This document shows positions 51,572 through 61,300 of a DNA stretch of 64,000 nucleotides, in pieces. Origin of the DNA: Holdemania sp. Marseille-P2844 (GTDB taxonomy: Bacteria > Bacillota_I > Bacilli_A > Erysipelotrichales > Erysipelotrichaceae); the NCBI RefSeq assembly GCF_900120005.1, contig NZ_LT635450.1, forward strand, positions 308,996 to 372,995, written 5' to 3'. The notes beneath the pieces were generated by a model, which was given only the letters and a program-made list of their open reading frames with translations, was not told the DNA's origin and did no database searches. The position numbers were made by a program, and so were the translations under genes. Numbering within the stretch: the stretch's first letter is position 1; every line of letters begins with the position of its first letter.

Positions 51572-52381
51572 TTACCTCGCTTTCGATTTATGCTTTTTCT
51601 TTCTGTTACCCGGCTGCTTGTGCTGGTTGGTTTTCTGCTGCGGTTTCTTGCCGGGTTGTTCTTTGGCTGGAGCCGCAGGTTTCTCCGCTGTTTCCTGCCT
51701 TGCAGCCTTGATCTCCCTTAGTTCCTCACGGACAGAGGGGCGGTCATCGGCTTTTTTAGCAGTACCCTCGGCGGTTCTGCTTGGCTTCTTTGAGGTAGGC
51801 TCGGACGGAGGGGATTTTTCCATCTTCGCCGCAGAGGGGTTTGAGCTTGCAGGTTCCTCCTTTTGGATGGGCGCACCCAGCATTTCATCCAGCAGCTTAT
51901 CCTCGGCGGATTTGTCCGGTGTAGTGTGTTCCGGTGCTGCAGGTGTCGCCGCACTTGCAGCTCTGCTCTGTTCAATGTCATGCTTGATGGATGCAGCATC
52001 CACGGTAGCCAGCTTGAAGCGTTCTACAATGCGGTTGATCTTGGACGCATCCTCCGCACGAACCATTACATCCACCAGCCCATCCTCGGATTTTCCCTTG
52101 CCACGCAGGGCGCAGTACACGACACCGTACCGCTTGGCTTCCTCGGCAAACTGTTTCAGATGTTCCTCGCTGATGGTAAATACCTTTAATTCCTTGCCGC
52201 TTTTCAGCATGGCGGTCAAACGTTGACGGCCTTTCAGCTTGTTCTTATCCTTATTCTTCAGAACGGTGTAGATCGCTGCGGCAATGTTTTTGGCGGCGGA
52301 ACCGGTCAGGCGCAGAGCAACCTCTGTACCCTCCAATGACATCCTAACGATTTGTTCCGCTGCGTCGCCTGTATTGTTCAT
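51572..52381 (-). CDS. pcfB: PcfB-family (DUF3801) relaxosome accessory protein
   Basis: A 269-residue protein. Residues 1-150 match PcfB/DUF3801 (VALRLTGSAAKNIAAAIYTV, RLTAMLKSGKELKVFTI), followed by a long, disordered Lys/Pro/Glu-rich tail ending in KKKHKSKAR. PcfB of pCF10 links relaxase and coupling protein. The start at 52381 follows AAAGGAGCAAAACC and overlaps the relaxase end. Confidence 0.88.
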   Translation of the reverse strand: MNNTGDAAEQIVRMSLEGTEVALRLTGSAAKNIAAAIYTVLKNKDKNKLKGRQRLTAMLKSGKELKVFTISEEHLKQFAEEAKRYGVVYCALRGKGKSEDGLVDVMVRAEDASKINRIVERFKLATVDAASIKHDIEQSRAASAATPAAPEHTTPDKSAEDKLLDEMLGAPIQKEEPASSNPSAAKMEKSPPSEPTSKKPSRTAEGTAKKADDRPSVREELREIKAARQETAEKPAAPAKEQPGKKPQQKTNQHKQPGNRKKKHKSKAR

Positions 52382-53783
52382 CTCGGTTTTGCTCCTTTCC
52401 CTTAGATTGCTCGTCCTCACGGACGGCTTTGATTTTTTCTTTCATTACGCCGGAGCGCATAGCAATATCGTCACATAGTTTCACCTCCCGTCGTATGGTC
52501 GAAAGCTCTTTTGAAAGCACGGCAATTTGCTCCTTTACCTCGGATAAAAAAGCTTCATCGGATTTCACCGCCACGGTGCGCTGCTTCTTATACAGCCGCC
52601 TGCGATCTGCGGTCAGTGTTTCCGCCTTGCTTTCCAGTTCGCTTCTATATGAAGAAAGCTGCTCGGCGGTATCTATGCGATGCCGTGCAAGCAGCCTTAC
52701 TTCCTCGGATATGGCATCCATCTTCATCAGGTCCTCACGGAGCAGAAAATGGAGGCGTTTATTGCTGCGCTGTTTACCCTTGGGGAAATAACCCAGCAGA
52801 TAGCAGTAATGAAAATATAAAGCACGGAAGCCTGTGACTTTCCGTGCGGTTTTGAAATTGCCCTTCAGCTTTGCCCGATACACCTTGCGTTTGGATTCCG
52901 GCTCCGGGAGTACCCTGCGGTGCTGGGAGAGGATTCGCTGACGGATTCCGTCTATGGTGTAATCCTCACCAAAGTTCCGTGCCAGCCGCACAAAGCGTTC
53001 CTTGCCCGGAGGACGCACGGAAATGTCTTTGCCCATTTTAATCTCATATCCTTTTTTGCGGAGCGCATCAAAAAACTGGCGTTCCGTCATGGACTGGCGG
53101 ATCGCTTCATCCATATCCGCACGAACAATACCACGCCATGTGGGGCGCTGTTCCTGTTCCGCCCGCCATTCTCCGTAGTGCTTGGATTTTCCCGGCTGGG
53201 GATCTTCAATAACGGACAGACGATATTTTAGGCACAGTTCATCGGATGCCTTACGCATATCCCGATAATCCTGCTTGGTGCGGTGATATTTGATGCCGTC
53301 CACAAAGGAAACCGTATTCAGCACAAAATGGTTATGCAGATGATTGTCCTTGTCAAGATGGGTGGCAACGACCACCTGGTACTTGTCGCCCCAAAGCTGC
53401 TGGGCCAGTTCAATGCCGATTTGGTGTGCCAGCTCCGGTGTCGCTTCGCCGGGGGCAAAGGACTGATACCCATGATAGGCCACAGTGCCGTCCTCTTTCC
53501 CGAACCGGCGCTTGACTGCCAGCATTTCCTCACGGGCGGTACTTGGATGGCAGTTTACTCCGGACACAAAGCTCTGCATGACCTGTGCGCTTTCGTCATC
53601 CATCTGCTGTGTCTTTTCGCTGTTTACCGCATACTCGATCACATCAGACAGTCCCTGTGTCTGCCTGTCGGTCATATCCTGCTTTTCATAAAATGCGGGG
53701 TTGGTAGTCTTGTCCGGGTTCTCCACATAAATGACCACCTTGCCCAGCCAGCCGTTGACACGCCAGATAGATGTGGTAGCCAT
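52344..53783 (-). CDS. MobA/VirD2-type relaxase (MOBP)
   Basis: A 479-residue nickase that cuts oriT and pilots the strand into the recipient. It begins MATTSIWRVNGWLGKVVIY, the typical start of Tn1549-family relaxases (Tyr nucleophile region), and has the metal-binding HLDKDNHLHNHFVLN around residue 140. The C-terminal half is a long coiled coil with basic stretches. The frame is open 18 codons further upstream, but the typical N-terminus favours 53783, although the ribosome site is weak; coupling to MobC is likely. Confidence 0.94.
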   Translation of the reverse strand: MATTSIWRVNGWLGKVVIYVENPDKTTNPAFYEKQDMTDRQTQGLSDVIEYAVNSEKTQQMDDESAQVMQSFVSGVNCHPSTAREEMLAVKRRFGKEDGTVAYHGYQSFAPGEATPELAHQIGIELAQQLWGDKYQVVVATHLDKDNHLHNHFVLNTVSFVDGIKYHRTKQDYRDMRKASDELCLKYRLSVIEDPQPGKSKHYGEWRAEQEQRPTWRGIVRADMDEAIRQSMTERQFFDALRKKGYEIKMGKDISVRPPGKERFVRLARNFGEDYTIDGIRQRILSQHRRVLPEPESKRKVYRAKLKGNFKTARKVTGFRALYFHYCYLLGYFPKGKQRSNKRLHFLLREDLMKMDAISEEVRLLARHRIDTAEQLSSYRSELESKAETLTADRRRLYKKQRTVAVKSDEAFLSEVKEQIAVLSKELSTIRREVKLCDDIAMRSGVMKEKIKAVREDEQSKGKEQNRDEQYRRRSGTNR

Positions 53784-53787
53784 TTCG

Positions 53788-54222
53788 TCACACCGCACTG
53801 CGCTTGTCGCTTTTGCCGCCAACGGCAAAAGGCTCATCGCTCCGTGGGCGTTCCTCTCCCCGCAAAGCCTTTTGGCTTTGTGGGGTCACCATGTTGCTCA
53901 TAGGCTGCGGCGATACCACCGCATCGGTGATTTTCTTTACCGCATCCTCAAAGAGCTTTACTCCGGCATCGTAACGCTGCACATCAATGACATTCAGCGT
54001 ATGGGCTTTCTGTGCCACTTGGTTCAGACTGTTGCCGATACGGTACAGTTCGCGCATCATATCATAATAGTCCGGCGGTGGTGCTTCACGGGGAACGCTG
54101 CCGTTAATGAGGTGGCGGAGATAGCTTTCTCTGGAAAGGCGGCTTTTCTTCACACGCTTATCCAACACCTCCATTTCCTTACGGTTCAAACGCACTTTGA
54201 TTTCAATGTTTCGTTTACTCAT
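53788..54222 (-). CDS. mobC: MobC-like relaxosome protein
   Basis: A 144-residue DNA-binding accessory: ribbon-helix-helix N-terminus (NIEIKVRLNRKEMEVLDKRV, SRLSRESYLRHLI) and the MobC helix (MMRELYRIGNSLNQVAQKAH). It opens oriT for the relaxase. AAAAGGAGGATACCC precedes the ATG. It lies 4 bases before the relaxase start and overlaps the DUF3789 gene. Confidence 0.92.
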   Translation of the reverse strand: MSKRNIEIKVRLNRKEMEVLDKRVKKSRLSRESYLRHLINGSVPREAPPPDYYDMMRELYRIGNSLNQVAQKAHTLNVIDVQRYDAGVKLFEDAVKKITDAVVSPQPMSNMVTPQSQKALRGEERPRSDEPFAVGGKSDKRSAV

Positions 54223-54328
54223 GGGTATCCTCCTTTTCGTTACGGTTGATCTGAATGACGCACATGGTCAGCACACCGGCCATGCCGCCGATGATAAGAC
54301 CGATCACAAAAAACGATGCTTCGTACAT
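54215..54328 (-). CDS. DUF3789-type small membrane protein
   Basis: A 37-residue protein: MYEASFFVIGLIIGGMAGV plus a short charged tail. One membrane helix fills most of it. Proteins of this size and pattern (DUF3789) stand directly before mobC in many Tn1549-like ICEs. An ATG four codons upstream is also possible. It overlaps mobC by 8 bases. Confidence 0.8.
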   Translation of the reverse strand: MYEASFFVIGLIIGGMAGVLTMCVIQINRNEKEDTHE

Positions 54329-54359
54329 GGTGTAATCCATCCTTTCATTTGAGGGGTTT

Positions 54360-54463
54360 TAGGGGGTCTGCCCCTAACAAGCTGCCTTTTGTCCCCAAAA
54401 GGCGATGCTTGCTGGTATAGTGCATATCGTTCTCCCTTGGGTCGAACATTTTTTGATACCAGC
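54360..54463. other. Candidate origin of transfer (oriT)
   Basis: The non-coding stretch just upstream of mobC and the relaxase holds GGGGGTCTGCCCC (small hairpin, then TAACAAGC), AAAAGGCG repeats and a perfect 8-bp inverted repeat GCTGGTAT (54411-54418) / ATACCAGC (54456-54463). Position and repeats fit an oriT; the nick site was not identified. Confidence 0.5.
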
Positions 54464-54487
54464 CGAAAACAAATCACATTTGGGCAG

Positions 54488-54519
54488 AAAAAAAGCAGCC
54501 TGTATTTCTACAAGCTGCT
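54488..54519 (-). terminator. Terminator of the AAA-ATPase unit
   Basis: Minus strand AGCAGCTTGTAGAAATACAGG then CTGCT and TTTTTTT. Confidence 0.85.
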
Positions 54520-54553
54520 CTGTAATATAACAATATGAAATTATTCATGGGAT

Positions 54554-54727
54554 TTAATCTTCGCCGGATTTCTCACCATCAAGACGGATGCTTATATTAA
54601 GTTCCTGACCATCTAATGAATGTTGGCGTTCCAAGACGGTAATTTCAAAATTCTCCGTCAGGACTTTCCATACCTTTGCAGACAGTTTTGCATCCATCTC
54701 AATGGTATACTGTGTCTTTTGTTTCAT
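54554..54727 (-). CDS. 57-residue protein downstream of the AAA ATPase
   Basis: A small acidic protein (MKQKTQYTIEMDAKLSAKVW ... then a beta-strand-like NISIRLDGEK end), without a membrane helix and not recognised. It starts 12 bases after the ATPase stop and ends before a terminator, so the two form one transcript. The ribosome site is weak (GTAGAAG). It could be a partner of the ATPase. Confidence 0.6.
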   Translation of the reverse strand: MKQKTQYTIEMDAKLSAKVWKVLTENFEITVLERQHSLDGQELNISIRLDGEKSGED

Positions 54728-54739
54728 CTTCTACATCCT

Positions 54740-56146
54740 TTACACATTCTGTTCATCGCAGAGAAGAACATCATCTCTGGTTGCTGCCAGTGCGGTGAGT
54801 TCGTCTGAAAAGCCCGATGCACTGAATAACACATACCAAACTTTTCTGTTGTTTCGTTCCCATGTGACAGAATCGGTCTTTGCTTCCAGATCCCGAAGTA
54901 CGCTTACTCCTACCGGCTCCTGCCAGTATTTACATTCACCGAGAATCAGATTCTTTCCTTCCGGATCAAGTGCTGCAATATCAATTTCCGTCTTTGCATC
55001 CCAATACCGGCCTATCTTGGTGAAGTTGAAGGGCCAAGCATTATCGGCATTCAGTTCCCACATCCGTTCTTTGCAGACATCCTCATATACAAATGCAATA
55101 TGGTTTATCACAAGACTTTTTTTGATCTTGTTCATCACAATGCGGCTGTGGCCACTCTCAATAAAGCTCATATTCGGGTACACGAAAGCAAACCAAAACC
55201 GCAGGTAATTGTCTTTGATCTTATAAAGTCCTTTCTTGCTCTTTTCCGGATTATCTTCCGTAATCGGGACTTCGCGTTCCAATATATCCAGATCTATGAG
55301 CGTTTTCAGGTACTTGGTCAGACTGGTAGCCTTGATTTCCAGAACGGCTGAGATGGCAGATAATTTACTGTTTCCTGCAGCAATTGCCTTAATGATAGAG
55401 AAATAACTACCTACCTCAGTAACTTCCTGCTGAAGCAAGAAATGGGGTTCGTCATATAGATACCCGGACCGATTCAGTACACATTTTTGAATAGCACTGT
55501 AAATGTCTTTGCTTTCAGAGAACAGTTCAATATACTTCGGTACACCACCGGTGACAGAATACATTTCAATAAGTTCTCTGCGAGTCTTATTCGGGAAAAA
55601 CTTGTGATAATAACCGAACGGAATTTGTTTTAGCCGAATTTGTGCTGTCCGTCTGCCATATAAAGGACTGCCATACGCAAGTGTCTGGGACTCCATCATA
55701 GAGATCAGAGATCCGCAGAGGATTACCATAACGGATTTGTCCTTTAATATTTCCTCCCAAATTCTCTGGAAGATTGACGGGAAAGCAGGATTGCTCTTGC
55801 CTAAATACTGAAACTCATCCAACACGATTACCGGTTTGCTCTCAAATGGCGTATCCATGATAGACTTAAAAAGCACATCCCAGCTCTTAACATCCGCACT
55901 CCGAAGGAGATCACTGTTAATAAATTCCGCAACCTTTTCTTTAAATGCAATTCGGTTTTGGGTTTCGGCTTCCTCGCTGGCAAGGAAGAACAGAGCGTTC
56001 TTATCCTTAATAAACTCTGAGATCAGTGTAGTCTTTCCAACTCTCCGTCGTCCATATAGAACAACTAAAGCACTTCCGTCTCTTTCGTATTCGTTTTGCA
56101 GGGTTTCCATTTCCTGCTCCCGGTCAACAAAATGCTTCACTTGCAT
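54740..56146 (-). CDS. AAA ATPase with C-terminal DUF234 nuclease-like domain
   Basis: A 468-residue protein. The N-terminal AAA/STAND-like ATPase has Walker A VLYGRRRVGKTTLI (about 30-43) and Walker B VIVLDEFQYL (about 107). A winged helix lies at about 250-310. The C-terminal DUF234 domain has EIDIAALDP then ILGECKYW, the D-ExK pattern of PD-(D/E)XK nucleases. These archaeal-type ATPases occur in many gut anaerobes; the function is unknown. The gene has its own promoter with a palindrome and is more AT-rich than the ICE backbone, so it is an inserted passenger. Confidence 0.88.
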   Translation of the reverse strand: MQVKHFVDREQEMETLQNEYERDGSALVVLYGRRRVGKTTLISEFIKDKNALFFLASEEAETQNRIAFKEKVAEFINSDLLRSADVKSWDVLFKSIMDTPFESKPVIVLDEFQYLGKSNPAFPSIFQRIWEEILKDKSVMVILCGSLISMMESQTLAYGSPLYGRRTAQIRLKQIPFGYYHKFFPNKTRRELIEMYSVTGGVPKYIELFSESKDIYSAIQKCVLNRSGYLYDEPHFLLQQEVTEVGSYFSIIKAIAAGNSKLSAISAVLEIKATSLTKYLKTLIDLDILEREVPITEDNPEKSKKGLYKIKDNYLRFWFAFVYPNMSFIESGHSRIVMNKIKKSLVINHIAFVYEDVCKERMWELNADNAWPFNFTKIGRYWDAKTEIDIAALDPEGKNLILGECKYWQEPVGVSVLRDLEAKTDSVTWERNNRKVWYVLFSASGFSDELTALAATRDDVLLCDEQNV

Positions 56147-56167
56147 CGCCTCACTTTCTTTATCTAT

Positions 56168-56195
56168 ATTATACCCGAAATTATAATAATTTCAA
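56168..56195 (-). promoter_or_regulatory. Promoter and palindromic operator of the ATPase unit
   Basis: TTGAAA (56190-56195), 16 bases, TATAAT (56168-56173) on the minus strand. A perfect 17-base palindrome GAAATTATAATAATTTC (56177-56193) lies between the boxes, where a bound repressor would block polymerase. Confidence 0.75.
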
Positions 56196-56285
56196 GTATA
56201 ATCTGTAATTTTGTTGATAGGAGCAGGATTTTTTCAGAACACACCTTACCAATCGTCAGGATCGTTATCAGAAAACAGTAGTTAT

Positions 56286-56978
56286 TTAGTCCATGTTCCG
56301 TGACATATAAATCTGTTCAGATACAGATTCCAAAAAATGCTCCACATAAAAATCACCGGTCAGCGCTGCGTAGCTACCGGTTACGGGATAACGATATTCA
56401 GCGGTTTCATAATATTTGCCATCCCTGTCTGCAACTGTCATCTGACAGCAGAAGGTCACGGCAAGGCTCATATCTTCAAGCAACCACAATTCGTAGCTTT
56501 CAGTTACGGTACTCATAGCCGCCGTGCCTTTTTCCACGGAGCTGTCCAGCCGGTAGCCATTCATACCAAACAGACGGTTATGACGGTAGGTGTGGGACAT
56601 TTCCTCGGTGCCGTCCACCTCAAAGCCACAGATAGGAACAAACTGCCAGTAAAGCAGGGGATCAAAGCCGCTGTCCCAATATAATTCATCCAGCATCTCA
56701 CGGATTTCTTCTTCATCAAACTCTGCCGTCTGCTCCATGCAGAAACGAAGCAGGGACATATACATTCTGTCCTTGGCTGACATGGCCAGCTTATCCACCG
56801 GCGTTTCCAGTTCCGTGGCCTGTACTGCCAGCTCATCCACATCTTCATTTGTGAAATTGAGCATATCCGTCTGATGGTACATACGGGCAGCCAGCCCCTC
56901 CGCCGCACGTTCATTGTCGGCGCAGATCTCGACCTTTTTATATGAGGTCGCCATAAGGGTCACTTCATAATTCTTCAT
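56286..56978 (-). CDS. DpnD/PcfM-like ICE protein
   Basis: A 230-residue cytosolic acidic protein. The N-terminal MKNYEVTLMATSYKKVEICA resembles the DpnD/PcfM small beta domain; the remaining part (about 60-230) is not recognised but is rich in aromatic and acidic residues. AAAGGAGTATGTGCA precedes the ATG at 56978; the longer frame overlapping the upstream gene lacks support. It is part of the replication-type gene group. Confidence 0.7.
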   Translation of the reverse strand: MKNYEVTLMATSYKKVEICADNERAAEGLAARMYHQTDMLNFTNEDVDELAVQATELETPVDKLAMSAKDRMYMSLLRFCMEQTAEFDEEEIREMLDELYWDSGFDPLLYWQFVPICGFEVDGTEEMSHTYRHNRLFGMNGYRLDSSVEKGTAAMSTVTESYELWLLEDMSLAVTFCCQMTVADRDGKYYETAEYRYPVTGSYAALTGDFYVEHFLESVSEQIYMSRNMD

Positions 56979-56995
56979 TGCACATACTCCTTTAA

Positions 56996-57955
56996 TTATC
57001 GTTCTTTTACTTTGGGTTTTACACTTGTGATGGGAATGCCCAGCCGGTAGCACAGGCAATCGTTATAGTCCTTGCCGATGGGTGGAGGGTACACGCTAAC
57101 CTCATACCGATCCTGCAGCAGAGCTTTCAGCGTACTTGCTGCCAGCTTGCCGGTGGCATCTTTGTCCAGGCGCAGACATACCCGTTTAATCTCCGAATGA
57201 TCAGAAAGATACTGTTTCAAGGCCAGCGGGAGGGCTGTTTCTTCGATATTCTCCTTGGGCTTATATACACCGGCAAGGGATACAAGGTGGTCGCCGTTCC
57301 ACACCATACCTTCCTGTTTGCGGATGGTGGCATAGGATAACAGATCAATGGCACTTTCAAACAAATGCACCGTGTCACTGTCCTTTGCCGGAATACTGAA
57401 AGAAAACCGCTTATCGCTGCCGTTGGCTTCGCCTTTGAAATCGGAGCCAATACCACGCAGATTCGCATACCGTGGCTTGTTGTACTTATCAAGGCCCACG
57501 AATACAACATTATGATGAGGATAGCTTTCGTACAGCCGCCCGGTAGAAAAGCAGTATTCGATCAGCTCAGGATCGATGCCACGGCGAATAAGGTAATTTG
57601 CCGCATGGGTGGCACAGCGGCTTGCCTGCGGCAGTAGTACAGCCTTGGGTTTCTCTTTTTTGGGGGTGTTTACCGCTACGGGAGGAAGTACCGCTGACCG
57701 TCCCATGATGGTTTCCACCGCTTCCATAAACGGCAGTTCTTTGACCTTAATGAGATAGTCCAACGCCGTATAGCCGCCGATACCACGGGAGAACCAATAC
57801 CATTTACCATTGGAAATCTTCAAGCTGTCATGCTCACGGGTACAATAGGTGTTGCCGCCAAAATGCACCAGCTCATGGGGTTCATAGTTTCGCAGATAGG
57901 TCAGCAAGTCCATTTCTCTTGCCTTGGCTACCACCTCCGGGGAAATATACGGCAT
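56996..57955 (-). CDS. DUF3991/Toprim domain primase-like protein
   Basis: A 319-residue protein. The N-terminus (1-100) looks like a DnaG-type zinc-finger region without a full set of cysteines (LVHFGGNTYCTREHDSLKIS). The centre is DUF3991, and the C-terminus a Toprim domain with VHLFESAIDLLSY (the Glu motif) and VCLRLDKDATGK (the DxD-like motif). It probably primes the strand received in conjugation or acts in element replication. The start at 57955 (MPYISPEVVAKAREMD) fits the family; the longer frame adds three residues. Confidence 0.87.
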   Translation of the reverse strand: MPYISPEVVAKAREMDLLTYLRNYEPHELVHFGGNTYCTREHDSLKISNGKWYWFSRGIGGYTALDYLIKVKELPFMEAVETIMGRSAVLPPVAVNTPKKEKPKAVLLPQASRCATHAANYLIRRGIDPELIEYCFSTGRLYESYPHHNVVFVGLDKYNKPRYANLRGIGSDFKGEANGSDKRFSFSIPAKDSDTVHLFESAIDLLSYATIRKQEGMVWNGDHLVSLAGVYKPKENIEETALPLALKQYLSDHSEIKRVCLRLDKDATGKLAASTLKALLQDRYEVSVYPPPIGKDYNDCLCYRLGIPITSVKPKVKER

Positions 57956-57964
57956 AAGCAGCAC

Positions 57965-58300
57965 CTACCTTTCTGCCCGTCTGGATGCAATAAATTCCTC
58001 ACGCATGACCTTATTGGCACGACATTCAACGGCATTTCGTATCTGCTCCATGTGTCCATGCTCCTGATTGCGGAAATACTTATATACATCTGCAAGTGGA
58101 CAGGGAGATTTCAGCAGCGCCCGTGCCTGTTTTTCTGTCAAGTGCATTTCCTCCATCGCTGTGAGAATATCCTGCCGCATGGTGTACTCATAGGTGTGGT
58201 TTAGGATCTCATTGGGAGGCTGGGTCAGCAACCACTCGTGGTACTGCTGTTGTTCGGCTTCCATCTTTTCATAAAGCCGGGTATTCAGTTCATTACTCAT
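57965..58300 (-). CDS. DUF3848-type ICE protein
   Basis: A 111-residue helical protein (ELNTRLYEKMEAEQQQYHEW, EEMHLTEKQARALLKSPCPL). Proteins like this lie between the primase-like gene and the large helicase in Tn1549-like elements; the function is unknown. AAAGGAGTGAACCCCA precedes the ATG. It starts behind two terminator-like hairpins. Confidence 0.82.
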   Translation of the reverse strand: MSNELNTRLYEKMEAEQQQYHEWLLTQPPNEILNHTYEYTMRQDILTAMEEMHLTEKQARALLKSPCPLADVYKYFRNQEHGHMEQIRNAVECRANKVMREEFIASRRAER

Positions 58301-58317
58301 TGGGGTTCACTCCTTTG

Positions 58318-58363
58318 CAAAAAAATTAGCCGGGAGATCTTCGTAGTGAAAACCTCTCGGCTA
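58318..58363 (-). terminator. Terminator 2 behind the methylase-helicase gene
   Basis: Minus strand TAGCCGAGAGG...CTCCCGGCTA then ATTTTTTT. Confidence 0.75.
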
Positions 58364-58366
58364 TGT

Positions 58367-58390
58367 AAAACGGCACGTTTTCCCGTGCCG
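58367..58390 (-). terminator. Terminator 1 behind the methylase-helicase gene
   Basis: Minus strand CGGCACG-GGAAAA-CGTGCCG then TTTT. It begins 7 bases after the stop codon. Confidence 0.75.
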
Positions 58391-58396
58391 CAGGGA

Positions 58397-61300
58397 TTAT
58401 CTTTCATAATCCCGTGTTTTTGTTTTCTCCGGTGCATCTTCCTCCGGTACATCATCCAGCAGCGACCTGTCTTTCTGATCCATGTTCAACAGGATGTTCA
58501 GCTCTTTCAGCCGTGCAGATTTGGCATTTAGCTCTGCTTCTTTGGAAAACGGGGTGTTCATTTCTGTCCGGGCATTTTCAAGCTGAGTCTGTGTTTCGGT
58601 CAGTTCTTCACGGGCAACATCCAATTTCCCCTGCAGGCCGTCAATGACATTATCCATACGGGTAATGTTACCGAAAATATCAGCGCCCAGCACAGTGGTG
58701 TGGGACAGGGTTCCCTTCATGGTCATGCGGTACTCATTGCTGGCACCGTCATAGGCAAGGACAGTAGAAAAGCCCCGGTACTGTCCTAAAAAGACAGCAT
58801 CGGAGCCGGTCATGGTGGTGCAGGCGTCGATGATCGCTTTGCCTGCGGCTTCCTTATCCTCGTAGAAGGTGCCGAGTATTTCCATACCCACAAATCCCTC
58901 TGTCGGTTTTGGGTGTTCTGCAGCGACGGCTATATCCTTTTCATAGCCTGCGATACGCTCTGTGAGCCGCTGTATGGTTTCGGGGTACTTACGCAGCACC
59001 AATTCCTCCAACGCATACCTTTGGTTCAGGTGATTGGCTTTGAGCATATTCAGCTTTGCCACCTCCATATCCAGATTGCACTTTTCAATAATCAGCGGAT
59101 TGCCGGTGGCAAGGGCCTTGATTTCGGAGTAACTGAGGGCGGTTTCGTCCACATCCTCCGCAGCTCTTACCGGAGCTTTGCTGGTCATGATCTGTGCGAT
59201 GAATTTCTGCTTGTTTTCTACAAGCTGATAAAGGTAGGCATCAAAGGTGTTTTCCGTCACATAACGGTAGATCTCAACCTCCGGGTTTTGGTTGCCCTGT
59301 CGGACAATACGGCCCAAACGCTGGGCAAGGTCGGAAGGTCGCCACGGGCAGTCCAGGTCATGCAGGGCAATGAGGCGGTCTTGGCAGTTGGTGCCTGCGC
59401 CCATCTTCTGCGTACTGCCAATCAGGACACGCACCTGCCCGGAGCGCACCTTGGCAAACAGTTCCTTTTTCCGTGCTTCGGTGTTGGCATCGTGAATAAA
59501 GGCAATTTCTTCCTCCGGCACACCCTTTGCCATGAGTTTCTTTTTCAGATCGTCATAGACATTAAAGGAGCCGTCGCCCTTCGGTGTGGAAAGGTCACAG
59601 AACACCATCTGTGCGCTGCGCTGTTCCTTGGTACGCTCCCAAATATCAAAGACATTCCGGGCGCATACAGATACCTTGCCGTTTTCATCGTCAGCGGCAA
59701 GCGGATTGATAAGACGCATATCCAATGCCAGCTTTCTGCCGTCGTTGGTAATGCGGAGCATATTGTCGATGTGCGGGTCAACACCGCCTGCACGGATGGC
59801 TTCAGCTCGCTCTGCCAGTCCCTTAATCATTTCCTGCTGTATTTCAGAGGGTTTTATGACCTCTGTGTGGAAATTTGCTTTGGGAACAGGCAGATGAAGC
59901 ATATCGGCGGTCTGAATATCAGCCACCATTTTGAAGGTGGACATCAGCTCCGGCAGATTGTAAAACTTGGCGAACCTCGTCTTGCTGCGGTAGCCGCTGC
60001 CCTCCGGTGACAGTTCGATGGCGGTAATGGTTTCACCGTAGTTTGCCGCCCAATCATCAAAGTGCAGCATATCCATATCCGCAAGGGTGCTGTACTGCAA
60101 GTAACGCTGGATGGTGTATAGCTCCACCATGCTGTTGGAGATCGGTGTGCCGGTGGCAAACACTACACCACGCCCTCCGGTGATCTCGTCAAGATACTGA
60201 CATTTCATAAAAAGGTCGGAGGATTTCTGCGCTTCGGTCTGTGCAATGCCGCCCACATTCCGCATTTTTGTCGCCAAAAAGAGGTTCTTAAAATAATGGC
60301 TTTCATCCACAAAAATGCGGTCAACACCCAACTGCTCAAAGGTCACAACATCGTCCTTGCGGCTTTGGTCGTTCAGCTTGGCAATGCGGGTTTCCAGTGA
60401 TTTCTTCGTCCGTTCAAGCTGCTTGATGGTGTAACGCTCGGCCTTGGCTCGTTTGGCTTCCTGGATACCGAACATGATGTCATCAATCTGACGCTGCAGA
60501 ATGATCTCCTGCCGTTCTCTGGACATGGGGATCTTTTCAAACTGGCTGTGACCGATGATGATAGCATCGTAGTCGCCGGTGGCGATCCTGCCGCAGAATT
60601 TTTTGCGGTTACGGGTTTCAAAATCCTTCTTGGTCGCCACAAGGATATTGGCTGAGGGGTAAAGCTGGAGCCATTCAGCCGCCCATTGCTCCGTGATATG
60701 GTTGGGAACCACGATCAGCGACTTGGTGCATAGCCCCAGCCGTTTGCTTTCCATCGCTGCCGCAACCATCTCGAAGGTCTTGCCGGCACCCACTTCGTGG
60801 GCAAGCAGCGTATTACCGCCATACATGATGTGGGCGATGGCGTTGATTTGATGGGGTCTTAGCTGAATTTCCGGGTTCATACCGTAAAAACGGATATGCT
60901 GACCGTCAAATTCACGGGGACGGATGGAGTTAAAGGTTTCGTTGTAGATACGGCACAAAAGCTCACGGCGGTCAATATCTTTCCACAGCCATTCAGCAAA
61001 CTTGGATTTGATAAGTTCCTGCCTGTCCTGTGCGATAGCGGTTTCCTTCTTATTGAGGACACGCTGCTCATTGCCATGTTCATCATAAACGGTATCAAAG
61101 ATACGCACATCCTTTTGGTTCAGTGTCTGCTCCAGAATGTGATACGCATTGATACGCTTGGTGCCATAGGTGCTGAAGGTACGGACATTGCCGCTGTCAG
61201 AGCTTTTATTGGTAATGTTCCATTCGCCGGTTGCCTTGGAATGGAGGATCTTGATTTTGCTCTTGGCATAGCCGCCCGTGCCGAACAGCTCATACATGAA

